A stretch of DNA of 64,000 nt from Agromyces kandeliae (GTDB lineage Bacteria; Actinomycetota; Actinomycetes; Actinomycetales; Microbacteriaceae): assembly GCF_009674665.1 (NCBI RefSeq), contig NZ_WKJD01000007.1:1-64000 (forward strand), read 5' to 3'. Every line of letters begins with the position of its first letter. The first letter of the stretch is position 1. Under the pieces are notes generated by a model. That model had not been told where the DNA came from, made no database searches, and saw nothing but the letters and a program-made list of their open reading frames with translations. This document shows, piece by piece, positions 52,730-60,458 of this stretch. A program made the translations under genes and the position numbers.

Positions 52730-53422
52730 ATGCCGCTCCGACTCCCTCGCACCACCGACTCCGCACCCGTGTTCGGGCGCCGCCTCGTGCAGCTCTTCGT
52801 CGGCCTGTACCTCTACGGGCTCGGCATCGCGCTGATCGTGCGCGGCGAGCTCGGCGTCGCACCGTGGGACGTGCTCACCCAGGGCATCGCGAAGCAGACC
52901 GGGCTCGGCTTCGGGCTCATCACCGTGATCACGAGCGGCATCGTGCTGCTGCTCTGGATCCCCATCCGCCAGAAGCCCGGCTTCGGCACGCTCATGAACG
53001 CACTCCTCGTGGGGCCCTTCGCCGACCTCTCCCTGTGGATGATCCCGACGGGACTGGACCTCTGGCTGCGCATCGTCATGCTGTTCGGCGGCATCGTCGT
53101 GCTCGCCGCGGCGACCGGCCTCTACATCGGCGCCCACTTCGGCCCCGGGCCGCGCGACGGACTGATGACCGGTCTCCACCGCCGCACCGGATGGAAGATC
53201 TGGATCGTCCGCACCGGCATCGAGGTGACCGTGCTCGTGACCGGGTTCCTGCTCGGCGGCAACGTGGGCATCGGCACGCTCGCGTTCGCGCTCCTCATCG
53301 GCCCGCTCTGCGGGTGGACGATCCCGCTCTTCGCGGTGCGCCGCGGTCCGGCCGTCCATCGCGGGGCGCGGGACCGGGACATCCCGCACCCCGCGACGGG
53401 CGCCGCACCCGCGCAGGCCTGA
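52730..53422 (+). CDS. yczE: YczE/YitT-family membrane protein
   Basis: A 230-residue protein with about five membrane helices: RLVQLFVGLYLYGLGIALIVRGELGVAPWDVLTQGIAKQTG is the characteristic opening, then GTLMNALLVGPFADL and GAHFGPGPRDGLMTGLHRRTG. Its role is unknown, perhaps transport or membrane homeostasis under YczR control. The ATG at 52730 follows GGGGATTGG. Confidence 0.9.
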   Translation: MPLRLPRTTDSAPVFGRRLVQLFVGLYLYGLGIALIVRGELGVAPWDVLTQGIAKQTGLGFGLITVITSGIVLLLWIPIRQKPGFGTLMNALLVGPFADLSLWMIPTGLDLWLRIVMLFGGIVVLAAATGLYIGAHFGPGPRDGLMTGLHRRTGWKIWIVRTGIEVTVLVTGFLLGGNVGIGTLAFALLIGPLCGWTIPLFAVRRGPAVHRGARDRDIPHPATGAAPAQA

Positions 53423-53458
53423 ACGGCCGCGCGGAAACGCCGGCGCAGACACGACGTG

Positions 53459-53492
53459 CGGATGCCGCGGGGCGCGTGCCCCGCGGCATCCG
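53459..53492. terminator. Perfect 15-bp hairpin between convergent genes
   Basis: Arms 53459-53473 and 53478-53492 (CGGATGCCGCGGGGC and its complement) enclose GCGT. It lies 36 bases after the yczE stop and 21 bases after the MerR stop on the other strand, so it can serve both genes. Confidence 0.75.
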
Positions 53493-53513
53493 TCGTCTCG
53501 AGCGCGGCAGCGC

Positions 53514-54272
53514 CTACAGGTTCGCCTCCGCGTACACCCGCAGCGCGTCGCGCACGAACGTCGCACCGCGCTCGCCGCCGTAGTTGGCCGCGAACCGCGG
53601 GTCGGCGACGTACATCTCGCCGAGTCCGATGACGTACGCCGCGACGTCGCCGCCGGGCGTGCCCGCCGGCGTGCCGGGGATGCCCGTCAGCCACTCGACG
53701 TGGCGCTTCGCGAGCACCTGCGCCTCCGCGGAGTCCGGCGCGGCGCCCGACTCGGCGGCCGCGGTCCAGTCGCGACCGAGCGCCTCGCTGCGCTCCTTCC
53801 ACGCGGCGCGTTCGTCGTCGCGCATGCCGCGCCACCAGCGGTCGCCCGCGGTGTACGCGTCGGCGCCCCAGCGCTCCTCGACCTCCTCGCGGTACTCCGT
53901 GTGGTCGAAGCCGTCCAGCATGTCCTTCGCCATGATCTCCTCACCTCCTCCCACTGCCTCGATGGTCCGTTCCACCGACGCGACCTGGCGCGCCAGCCGG
54001 TCCTGTTCGTGCCGGAGCCACGCGAGGTGCCCCTCGAGCGCCCGGGCCTCGCCGGTCTGCCCGGCGAGCACGTCGGCGATCGCCGGGAGGCCGAGTCCGA
54101 GGTCGCGCAGCAGCAGGATCCGCTGCAGTCGCACGAGCGCGGTCCGGTCGTAGTACCGGTAGCCGTTGCCGCCGATGCGGCTCGGCGGCAGCAGCCCGAC
54201 GTCGTCGTAGTGGCGGAGCGTGCGGCTCGTCGTTCCGGCGAGCTTCGCGATCTCCTGGATCGACCAGTCCAT
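53514..54272 (-). CDS. MerR-family regulator with TipAS antibiotic-recognition domain
   Basis: A 252-residue regulator. The MerR helix-turn-helix (WSIQEIAKLAGTTSRTLRHYDDVGLLPPSRIGGNGYRYYD) is followed by a dimer helix (about 75-115) and a TipAS domain (DMLDGFDHTEYREEVEERWGADAY to the end). TipAL-type proteins bind thiopeptides or similar drugs and activate their own promoter. The promoter upstream has the overlong spacer that MerR proteins need. ATG at 54272. Confidence 0.93.
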   Translation of the reverse strand: MDWSIQEIAKLAGTTSRTLRHYDDVGLLPPSRIGGNGYRYYDRTALVRLQRILLLRDLGLGLPAIADVLAGQTGEARALEGHLAWLRHEQDRLARQVASVERTIEAVGGGEEIMAKDMLDGFDHTEYREEVEERWGADAYTAGDRWWRGMRDDERAAWKERSEALGRDWTAAAESGAAPDSAEAQVLAKRHVEWLTGIPGTPAGTPGGDVAAYVIGLGEMYVADPRFAANYGGERGATFVRDALRVYAEANL

Positions 54273-54312
54273 GGGGGCCTCCTCTCGTGTCCGGCGGATC
54301 GAACGTGGTTCC

Positions 54313-54343
54313 ACGGTAGAACTTGACGTAGCGTCAAGGTCAA
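54313..54343 (-). promoter_or_regulatory. MerR-type promoter with 19-base spacer
   Basis: On the minus strand TTGACC (54338-54343) and TACCGT (54313-54318) are separated by exactly 19 bases. The spacer region carries the dyad CTTGACG-CTA-CGTCAAG (54322-54338). This is the classical layout of a MerR-activated promoter, driving the TipAS regulator itself. Confidence 0.8.
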
Positions 54344-54371
54344 GCGGATGCCCCGGCGGAGGTCTCGCACA

Positions 54372-54419
54372 CCGAAACGCGATATATCTTGACTTGGCCC
54401 GAAACGCGATATATCGTGA
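54372..54419 (+). promoter_or_regulatory. Promoter and paired operators of the DUF4097-PadR operon
   Basis: Two 21-base copies (54372-54392 and 54399-54419) differ at one base and contain GCGATATATC; the second includes the palindrome CGATATATCG. They cover a good promoter: TTGACT (54389-54394), 17-base spacer, TATCGT (54412-54417). Occupancy would block RNA polymerase, as expected for PadR autorepression. Confidence 0.8.
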
Positions 54420-54450
54420 TCTCGAACCGACCATCAGAAGGAGCACGCAC

Positions 54451-55293
54451 ATGGCCATCGAGAAGTGGGTCGTGAACCCCGGGGAGAGCCGGGTCATCGA
54501 CCTCGAACTCGTCCGCAAGCTCAAGGTCAGCCTCATCGGCGGCAAGGTCGACGTCATCGCGCACGACGAACCCGGCGCCCGGGTCGAGGTGTCGAACGTC
54601 ACCGGCAAGGACCTGATGATCCGGATCGACGGGGACTCGCTCGAGATCGACCACCCGCAGCTGCGGTGGGACAACTTCCTCGAGGTCTTCAAGGGCTTCA
54701 CGGGCAGCGCGAAGGCCGAGGTGTCGATCCTCGCGCCGCGGCACGTCGCCATGAAGCTCGGCGTCGTCTCGGGCGACGCGCTCGTGTCGGGCTTCGACAA
54801 CGACGGGAAGTTCAGCTCGGTCTCGGGCGACCTCGTCATCGACAACCACGCGGGCGACGTCGAGTGCTCGAGCGTCTCGGGCGAGATCTCGGTCGGCGAC
54901 CACACCGGCAGGGTCACCGCGCACACCGTCTCGGGCGACGTGACGGTGACCGGCGAGGTCGGCTCCTTCAACGTCGACACGGTCTCCGGCGACATGGTGC
55001 TCGACGCGAAGGGCACCCCGAGCCGGGTCGACACGAACAGCGTGTCGGGCGACCTCACGCTCCGCTTCGATCCCGGCAGCGGCGCCCGCTACCGCGTGAA
55101 CACGGTGAGCGGCAAGCTGCTGCTCGACGACACGCAGATCAAGGGCACGCTGGGCAAGGGCTTCGAGCGCGTCACGGGCGAGCTCGAGGGCACCTGGCTC
55201 GACCTCGGCGCCAACAGCGTGTCGGGCAGCATCTCGGTGATCCGGCGCCAGCCGGCGACGGCTCCCGCCGACTCCGGCGAGGCCTCGGCATGA
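54451..55293 (+). CDS. DUF4097 beta-strand repeat protein
   Basis: A 280-residue protein with regular repeats around VSGD/SVSGE (from about 105 to 265), the mark of DUF4097 beta-solenoid proteins, and no signal peptide or membrane segment. Proteins of this type are often paired with PadR regulators and probably sense or respond to envelope stress; the mechanism is unknown. The ATG at 54451 follows GAAGGAG. padR overlaps its stop. Confidence 0.9.
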   Translation: MAIEKWVVNPGESRVIDLELVRKLKVSLIGGKVDVIAHDEPGARVEVSNVTGKDLMIRIDGDSLEIDHPQLRWDNFLEVFKGFTGSAKAEVSILAPRHVAMKLGVVSGDALVSGFDNDGKFSSVSGDLVIDNHAGDVECSSVSGEISVGDHTGRVTAHTVSGDVTVTGEVGSFNVDTVSGDMVLDAKGTPSRVDTNSVSGDLTLRFDPGSGARYRVNTVSGKLLLDDTQIKGTLGKGFERVTGELEGTWLDLGANSVSGSISVIRRQPATAPADSGEASA

Positions 55294-55901
55294 ACCCCCC
55301 GGTGTTCGCCCACGGGAACCTGCGCCTGTACCTGCTCGCGCTGCTCGACGAGCAGCCCCGTCACGGCTACGAGCTGATCCAGGCGCTGTCCGACCGTTTC
55401 GGCGGCACGTACTCACCGAGCGCCGGAACGATCTACCCGCGCCTCGCCAAGCTCGAGGAGGAGGGACTCGTGACCAAGCGCACCGACGGCCGCAAGTCGG
55501 TGTACGAGATCACCGACGCCGGCCGCGCCGAGCTCGAGTCGCGCCGGCACGAGCTCGACGCCATCGAGGACGACATGACCGACTCGATCCGGCGCCTCGC
55601 CGATGGCGTCCGCGCCGAGGTCGACTCGGCCATGCGCACGCTCAGGGCCGAGCTGGCGAGCGCCGCCCGCGAGGCGCGCAAGTCCGCGACGACCGAACCC
55701 GCGACGCCGCAGCCGACGGCCGAGTCGACCCGCGCGATGCACGAGGCCGACCTCGCCATCACCGAGTTCCGCCAGCAGATCCGGCTCGAGCTGCGCACCC
55801 AGGCCAACCGGGGCCGCGTGAACGCGGACACGGTGTCGCTGCTGCGCACTCGGCTCGCCGACGTCCGCGCCGAAGTCCTCCGCGAGCTCGCGCAGCGCTG
55901 A
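55290..55901 (+). CDS. padR: PadR-family transcriptional regulator
   Basis: A 203-residue regulator. The PadR winged helix (NLRLYLLALLDEQPRHGYELIQALSDRFGGTYSPSAGTIYPRLAKLEEEGLV) is followed by a long helical C-terminal region (about 90-203) instead of the short PadR-s1 tail. The ATG overlaps the DUF4097 stop (ATGA). It most likely represses its own operon through the paired sites at 54372-54419. Confidence 0.93.
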   Translation: MNPPVFAHGNLRLYLLALLDEQPRHGYELIQALSDRFGGTYSPSAGTIYPRLAKLEEEGLVTKRTDGRKSVYEITDAGRAELESRRHELDAIEDDMTDSIRRLADGVRAEVDSAMRTLRAELASAAREARKSATTEPATPQPTAESTRAMHEADLAITEFRQQIRLELRTQANRGRVNADTVSLLRTRLADVRAEVLRELAQR

Positions 55902-55944
55902 CCCGGCGCGTGCGGATGTCGGCGGCATCCGCTTGCATGTGGGC

Positions 55945-56460
55945 ATGACAGATGTCGCGCTGCGCCCCTGGTCCGCCGTCGACCTCGACCTGCTCAGGCG
56001 CAACAACGCGCCCGAGCTGATGGAGCACCTGGGCGGTCCGGAGTCCGAGGCCAAGCTGCTCGCGCGCCATGCGCGCTACCTCCGCGGGTGGGAGGACGGC
56101 TCGTCGCGCATGTTCGCGATCGTCACGCCGGAGCACCCCGAGGGGGTCGGCGCGATCGGGTTCTGGCCGCGCGACGAGGGCGGGCGTGCGCTGTTCGAGG
56201 TCGGCTGGACCGTGCAGGCGGCATTCCAGGGGCGCGGGTACGCGCGGGCGGCGCTCGCTCAGGTCATCGCCGAAGCGCATCGGGTCGACCCCTCCCGAGC
56301 CGTCGCCGCATACCCCCGCGTCGACAACGACCCGTCGAACGCGCTCTGCCGAGGGGCCGGGTTCGTGCTCGAGGGCGTCGAGGAGTTCGAGTTCCCCAAG
56401 GGCACCTGGCTGCCGTCGAACGTGTGGGTGCTGCCCGCCCCGGCGCCGGGCACGGCGTAG
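55945..56460 (+). CDS. GNAT-family N-acetyltransferase
   Basis: A 171-residue Acetyltransf_3-type protein: VALRPWSAVDLDLLRRNNAPELMEHLGG, GWTVQAAFQGRGYARAALAQ (acetyl-CoA loop) and NDPSNALCRGAGFVLEG. The substrate is unknown. The ATG at 55945 is preferred for its match to the family's first strand; an in-frame ATG at 55933 is possible. Confidence 0.85.
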   Translation: MTDVALRPWSAVDLDLLRRNNAPELMEHLGGPESEAKLLARHARYLRGWEDGSSRMFAIVTPEHPEGVGAIGFWPRDEGGRALFEVGWTVQAAFQGRGYARAALAQVIAEAHRVDPSRAVAAYPRVDNDPSNALCRGAGFVLEGVEEFEFPKGTWLPSNVWVLPAPAPGTA

Positions 56461-56469
56461 CCTCGACGG

Positions 56470-56889
56470 GTGCCCCCCTCGCTCGCGGTCTTCGTCGGCG
56501 GCCTCGCCGGAACGGGCCTCCGCCTCGCGCTCGACACCGCGCTGCCGCACGCCGACGGCGGCTTCCCGTGGTCGACGTTCATCGCGAACCTCGTGGGCAC
56601 CTTCGTGCTCGGCTGGCTCGCGGGCGGGCTCTGGACCCGTCCGTCGACGCCCGCGTGGATGAAGGCGGGCATGGGCTCGGGCCTCGTCGGCTCGTTCACG
56701 ACCCTGTCGGCCGTGATGGGCGCGGTCGCGATCCTCGACCGCGAGGAGGCGACGGCGCTCGCCGCCGTCTACCTCGGCGCCTCGCTCGTCGCCGGCCTCG
56801 CGCTCGCCGCCGCAGGGCTGAAGCTCGGTTCGGCACTCGCGCATCGCCCCATGCCCACCGAGGTCACGGACGACGGGGCGACGCTGTGA
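56470..56889 (+). CDS. crcB1: CrcB/Fluc-family fluoride channel subunit 1
   Basis: A 139-residue protein with four helices: NLVGTFVLGWLAGGLW has the conserved Asn, and GLVGSFTTLSAVMG is a loosened form of the GFCGGxTTFS motif. CrcB proteins form dual-topology dimers that export fluoride. The GTG at 56470 lies seven bases after TAGCCT. The second subunit gene overlaps its stop. Confidence 0.88.
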   Translation: MPPSLAVFVGGLAGTGLRLALDTALPHADGGFPWSTFIANLVGTFVLGWLAGGLWTRPSTPAWMKAGMGSGLVGSFTTLSAVMGAVAILDREEATALAAVYLGASLVAGLALAAAGLKLGSALAHRPMPTEVTDDGATL

Positions 56890-57257
56890 GCGCGCTCGTC
56901 GTCGCGGCCGTGCTCGTCGCCGGCGCCGTCGGCGCGGTCATCCGGTACCTGCTCTCCAAGGCCTACCCGGTACGTCCGGGACACCTGCCGGGCGGCATCC
57001 TCGTCGTCAACCTCGTCGGCTCCGGCCTCGCCGGCGCCATCATCGGGCTCGCCGAACGCGCCGCGGTCTCCGACGACGTGCGCCTCGTGCTGGTGACCGG
57101 GTTCTGCGGCGGACTGACCACGTTCAGCACCTGGTGCGTCGAGACGATCGAGCTCGCCGACGGCGGCCGCTGGCGCGCGGCGATCCTCAACGTCCTGGTC
57201 ACGCTCGCGCTCGGCATCGGCGCCGCGGTCGGCCTCTACCTCCTGGTCAGGGGGTGA
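56886..57257 (+). CDS. crcB2: CrcB/Fluc-family fluoride channel subunit 2
   Basis: A 123-residue protein with the canonical GFCGGLTTFSTW motif and NLVGSGLAGAIIGLAER. Together with subunit 1 it should form a heterodimeric channel, a usual arrangement in actinobacteria and firmicutes. The GTG at 56886 overlaps the subunit-1 stop (GTGA). I see no fluoride riboswitch upstream of the pair. Confidence 0.92.
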   Translation: MSALVVAAVLVAGAVGAVIRYLLSKAYPVRPGHLPGGILVVNLVGSGLAGAIIGLAERAAVSDDVRLVLVTGFCGGLTTFSTWCVETIELADGGRWRAAILNVLVTLALGIGAAVGLYLLVRG

Positions 57258-57266
57258 ACGGGCCCC

Positions 57267-58436
57267 TCAGATCATCGCCATGATCTGCCGCGCGATCATG
57301 CGGCCCGCGCGGCTGGCCCCGATCGTCGACGCCTGCGGTCCGTAGCCGGCGAGGAAGATCCGCGGATCGTGCCAGGCCGCGCCCTGCCCGACGGTCACGC
57401 CGCCGGCCTTCTCGCGGAGCTTCAGCGGTGCGAGGTGGCGCAGCTCGGGCCGGAAGCCGGTCGCCCAGATGATGGCATCCGCCTTCGCCTCGCTGCCGTC
57501 GGACCAGACCACGCGGTCGGCCTCGATGCGGTCGAACATCGGCTTCGCGGAGAGCAGCCCGCGTTCGATCCCGGCGGCGATGCGCCGGCTCTTCGGCACG
57601 CCGGTGCCGCTGACGACCGACGGCAGCGCGCGACCGGCGCGGGCCGCCTCGTCCTGCCTGGACACCGCCGCCGACGCGCCCTCGAGGTCGAGTTCCTGCC
57701 GGTCGAGCCAGTCGATCGGACGGCGCGACACCCAGGTGAGGCCGGATGCCACGCCCTCGAGCTCGAGCATGAAGCCGATCGCCGAGGTCCCGCCGCCGAC
57801 GACCACGACGTTCTCGTCGCGGAAGTCCTCGGCCGAGGCGAAGTCGGACGTGTGCACGTGTCGCCCGCGGAAGTCGCCCATGCCCGGGTAGTAGGGCACG
57901 AACGGCGAACCCCACGTCCCGGTGGCGTTGACGAGGTACTGGGTGTGCAGTTCCCCGCGCGGCGCGGGCGGCGGCGCCGCCGCTTCGAAGGTCTTCCGCC
58001 GGCGACCGAAGAAGCCGCGGCTCTTCAGCTCCTCGGCGGGCTGCGGGCTCAGGTCCTCGTACTCGATGCGCAGGTCGACGCCGTCGTTGGTGATGCGCCG
58101 GACGTCGACGGGACGATGCACGTTCAAGCGGTAGTGCTCCTCGAACCGGCCGTAGTAGTCGGCGACGACCTCCTTGGCGGGAAGCGTCCGGTCGGCGGTC
58201 TCGAAGCTGATGCCGAGCTCCCCCATGCCCGGCAGGTCGTTCACCTTGTGCGCCGTGCCCAGGCGCAGGGACGACCAACGATGCTGCCACGCGCCACCCG
58301 GTCCCGGGGCGCGATCGAGCATGACGAAGTCCTCGTCGGCGACGAGTTCGAAGCGTCGCAGGTAATAGGCGACAGACAGCCCCGCCTGTCCGGCACCGAT
58401 CACCGCGACCTTCACGCGGTCGGGGATCGTATCCAC
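57267..58436 (-). CDS. Flavin-containing monooxygenase-like NAD(P)/FAD oxidoreductase
   Basis: A 389-residue flavoprotein. VAVIGAGQAGLSVAYYLRR binds FAD, VVVVGGGTSAIGFMLELEG binds NAD(P), and NATGTWGSPFVPYYPGMGDFRG together with IIWATGFRPEL are typical of the YhiN/TrkA-type monooxygenase group. The substrate is unknown. The GTG at 58436 just before VKVAVIGAG is chosen; longer in-frame starts add only composition-driven residues. It is convergent with crcB2, nine bases away. Confidence 0.88.
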   Translation of the reverse strand: MDTIPDRVKVAVIGAGQAGLSVAYYLRRFELVADEDFVMLDRAPGPGGAWQHRWSSLRLGTAHKVNDLPGMGELGISFETADRTLPAKEVVADYYGRFEEHYRLNVHRPVDVRRITNDGVDLRIEYEDLSPQPAEELKSRGFFGRRRKTFEAAAPPPAPRGELHTQYLVNATGTWGSPFVPYYPGMGDFRGRHVHTSDFASAEDFRDENVVVVGGGTSAIGFMLELEGVASGLTWVSRRPIDWLDRQELDLEGASAAVSRQDEAARAGRALPSVVSGTGVPKSRRIAAGIERGLLSAKPMFDRIEADRVVWSDGSEAKADAIIWATGFRPELRHLAPLKLREKAGGVTVGQGAAWHDPRIFLAGYGPQASTIGASRAGRMIARQIMAMI

Positions 58437-58623
58437 CCCACCATCCCACCATGCCCGGAGGGGTGCTGAGCGCCACGGCGTGGCCTGCACGGCGCCTCCA
58501 CAGCGCCGCCGTGGCATCCGATCGGCGCCCGGGGCGGTGGTAAACTACCAGCCGGGATTGTTCATTATCAAAGAGCCGGGTGACGTCCATCCCATCCGGC
58601 CAGACGTCGTAAGGGGGTCACGC

Positions 58624-58824
58624 ATGGGGCGCGGCCGTCAGAAAGCCAAGCACACCAAGGTCGCACGGGAGCTGAAGTACTTCAGCCCGGCCACCGATTA
58701 CAGCGCGCTCGAGCGCGAGCTCACGGCTTCGAATCACGACCACACCGACGAGGAGATGTCGAAGTGGGCGGAGTACGCCGACGACGAGTCCTACGTCCAC
58801 GACGACGGGTCGCACCGCTCCTGA
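58624..58824 (+). CDS. DUF3073 protein
   Basis: A 66-residue protein, MGRGRQKAKHTKVARELKYFSP at the start, specific to actinobacteria and often found near purM, as here. Its function is unknown. AAGGGGG precedes the ATG. A TAAACT hexamer about 70 bases upstream may be its -10, giving a 60-70-base leader. A strong terminator follows. Confidence 0.93.
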   Translation: MGRGRQKAKHTKVARELKYFSPATDYSALERELTASNHDHTDEEMSKWAEYADDESYVHDDGSHRS

Positions 58825-58828
58825 TCAT

Positions 58829-58874
58829 CCCCGGCTGAGCGGTCGCACCGAGAGGGGCTCCGCGCCGGGGTTTT
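58829..58874 (+). terminator. Branched hairpin terminator with T-run after the DUF3073 gene
   Basis: CCCCGGC (58829-58835) pairs with GCCGGGG (58864-58870), with inner GAGC/GCTC and CGGT/ACCG stems, then TTTT (58871-58874). It starts five bases after the stop codon. Confidence 0.75.
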
Positions 58875-58936
58875 CGCGTGCCCGAGGGCCGCACCGCATC
58901 CCGGCGGTGCGGTGCGGACGTCGGTTCGCCGCCGGG

Positions 58937-59596
58937 TCATCCCCGGAGCATCCGCCTGAGCCCGAGGCCCGTCACGAACGCCATCGTGACGGCCATCAGC
59001 ACGCCTGAGGCCGCGAAGAGGGCGAAGACCACCGGAGCCGGGGTGCCCACGTCGACGATCGGCGACGGTGCGAACGTGAACGGCAGGCCCACGAGCCAGG
59101 CGACCATGCCGAGCGGCACCCACCGCCACGCTCGTGGAACGCCGGACGCCGCGAGCACGGGCCATTGCGCGAGCGGGATGCTCGCGAGCAGCACGAGGCC
59201 GGCGAACCCGATCACCACCCACGTGGCGGGCCGGGCCCAGTCGATCCCGACCCCGGCGTCGTCGAGCGTCGACGGCAGCATCCCGAGTGCCCAGGCAGCG
59301 GATGCCGCGGCCGCCGTCGCGGCGACCCACCTGCCGACCGATACCTCGGCCGGTCCGCGACGCAGCGCGAGCGACTGGCCGAGTCCCAGGAGCGCGCCCT
59401 CCCCCGCTCCGAACGCGACCAGCAGCAGCCAGGCCGCCCACCCTCGGAGGCCGGCGGCATCGGCGAACGCGAAGCCGGTGACCGGGACCAGGAATCCGAC
59501 GCTCTCGCCGAGGGTCGTGCCCGTCACCCAGCGGCCGAGCCGGAACGTCCCCGAGGCGGTACCGCGACCGCTGCGCACCGGAGACGCGTCGCCCAT
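58937..59596 (-). CDS. Multi-pass membrane protein of unknown function
   Basis: A 219-residue protein with about six hydrophobic helices, many Gly and Ala, and few charged residues within them (TLGESVGFLVPVTGFAF, GEGALLGLGQSLALRR, WARPATWVVIGFAGLVLLA). The GQ-containing helices resemble small membrane proteins seen across actinobacteria, but I cannot name a family. ATG at 59596. It converges on the DUF3073 gene. Confidence 0.75.
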   Translation of the reverse strand: MGDASPVRSGRGTASGTFRLGRWVTGTTLGESVGFLVPVTGFAFADAAGLRGWAAWLLLVAFGAGEGALLGLGQSLALRRGPAEVSVGRWVAATAAAASAAWALGMLPSTLDDAGVGIDWARPATWVVIGFAGLVLLASIPLAQWPVLAASGVPRAWRWVPLGMVAWLVGLPFTFAPSPIVDVGTPAPVVFALFAASGVLMAVTMAFVTGLGLRRMLRG

Positions 59597-59680
59597 GCGG
59601 CGACGGTAGCGGGCCGGGCGACACGGCGCACGGCCGATGGTCCCGCGGGCTCGGCTCGCGCGGCGGCTCAGGCGGCCGGA

Positions 59681-60454
59681 TCAGGCGGCGGGCTCCTCCG
59701 AACGCCACTGCGCCGTGGTCTCCGCGAACCGCTCGAGCTCCTCGAGCGTGCCGCCGGCGGTGATGGCACGCAGCACGATCTCGTCGACGATCCCGTCGTA
59801 GGCGTGCAGGGCGGAACTGCGGTTGATGGTCGCGTCGATCGGCTCGATGCCGAGTCGCGCGAAGTTCGCGGCGTAGGACGCGTACGACCCGTACCGATCG
59901 GCCTCCTTCTGCAGCGCCGCGCGCGCGGCGCCATCGGAGATGGTGCGTGCGTAGACCACTCCGCGCACCCGTTCGGCGCGCCCGCGCGAGTCGTGTCGCA
60001 GGTCGGCCATCGCCTCGGTCGCCGCGCCGGGCGTCAACCAGTTCAGCACGACCGCGTCGGCGAGCTCGGCGGCGAGCCGACGCATGCGCGGGCCGAGTGC
60101 GCCCACCGCGATCGCGGCGCCGGTGGCGGCTCGGAGCTCGGCGACGCCGTCGGCGACGACGGCGACCGGGTGTCGCGCGCCGCCGGATCCGATGCCGATC
60201 GTCGTGCGTTCCGCGGGGATGCCCGCGAGGTCCAGGCTCCCGACCGGTCGACGATCGATCGGGATGACGCCGGTCGCGAGTCCCAGCCGCTCGGTCGCCT
60301 CGGCGACCACGCGCAGCCCGGCGAGCGAGTCACCGCCCGGCACGTCGTTCAGCCAGAGCGCGTCGAAGCCGAGGCGCTCGAGCCGCGGGGCGAGCGCGCG
60401 CAGCGTCTCCGGCGCCGTCGTTCCGGGAAGGCCGATCGAGAGCGCGGCACGCAT
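59681..60454 (-). CDS. LLM-class flavin-dependent oxidoreductase, short form
   Basis: A 257-residue luciferase-like monooxygenase fold: LERLGFDALWLNDVPGGDSLAGL, LGLATGVIPIDRR, RTTIGIGSGG and ADAVVLNWLTPG, then a shortened C-terminal half. Family members usually have 290-350 residues, so one or two helices of the barrel are missing, and the substrate is unknown. The ATG at 60454 follows the purM stop by four bases, suggesting co-transcription. Confidence 0.85.
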   Translation of the reverse strand: MRAALSIGLPGTTAPETLRALAPRLERLGFDALWLNDVPGGDSLAGLRVVAEATERLGLATGVIPIDRRPVGSLDLAGIPAERTTIGIGSGGARHPVAVVADGVAELRAATGAAIAVGALGPRMRRLAAELADAVVLNWLTPGAATEAMADLRHDSRGRAERVRGVVYARTISDGAARAALQKEADRYGSYASYAANFARLGIEPIDATINRSSALHAYDGIVDEIVLRAITAGGTLEELERFAETTAQWRSEEPAA

Positions 60455-60458
60455 GCGC

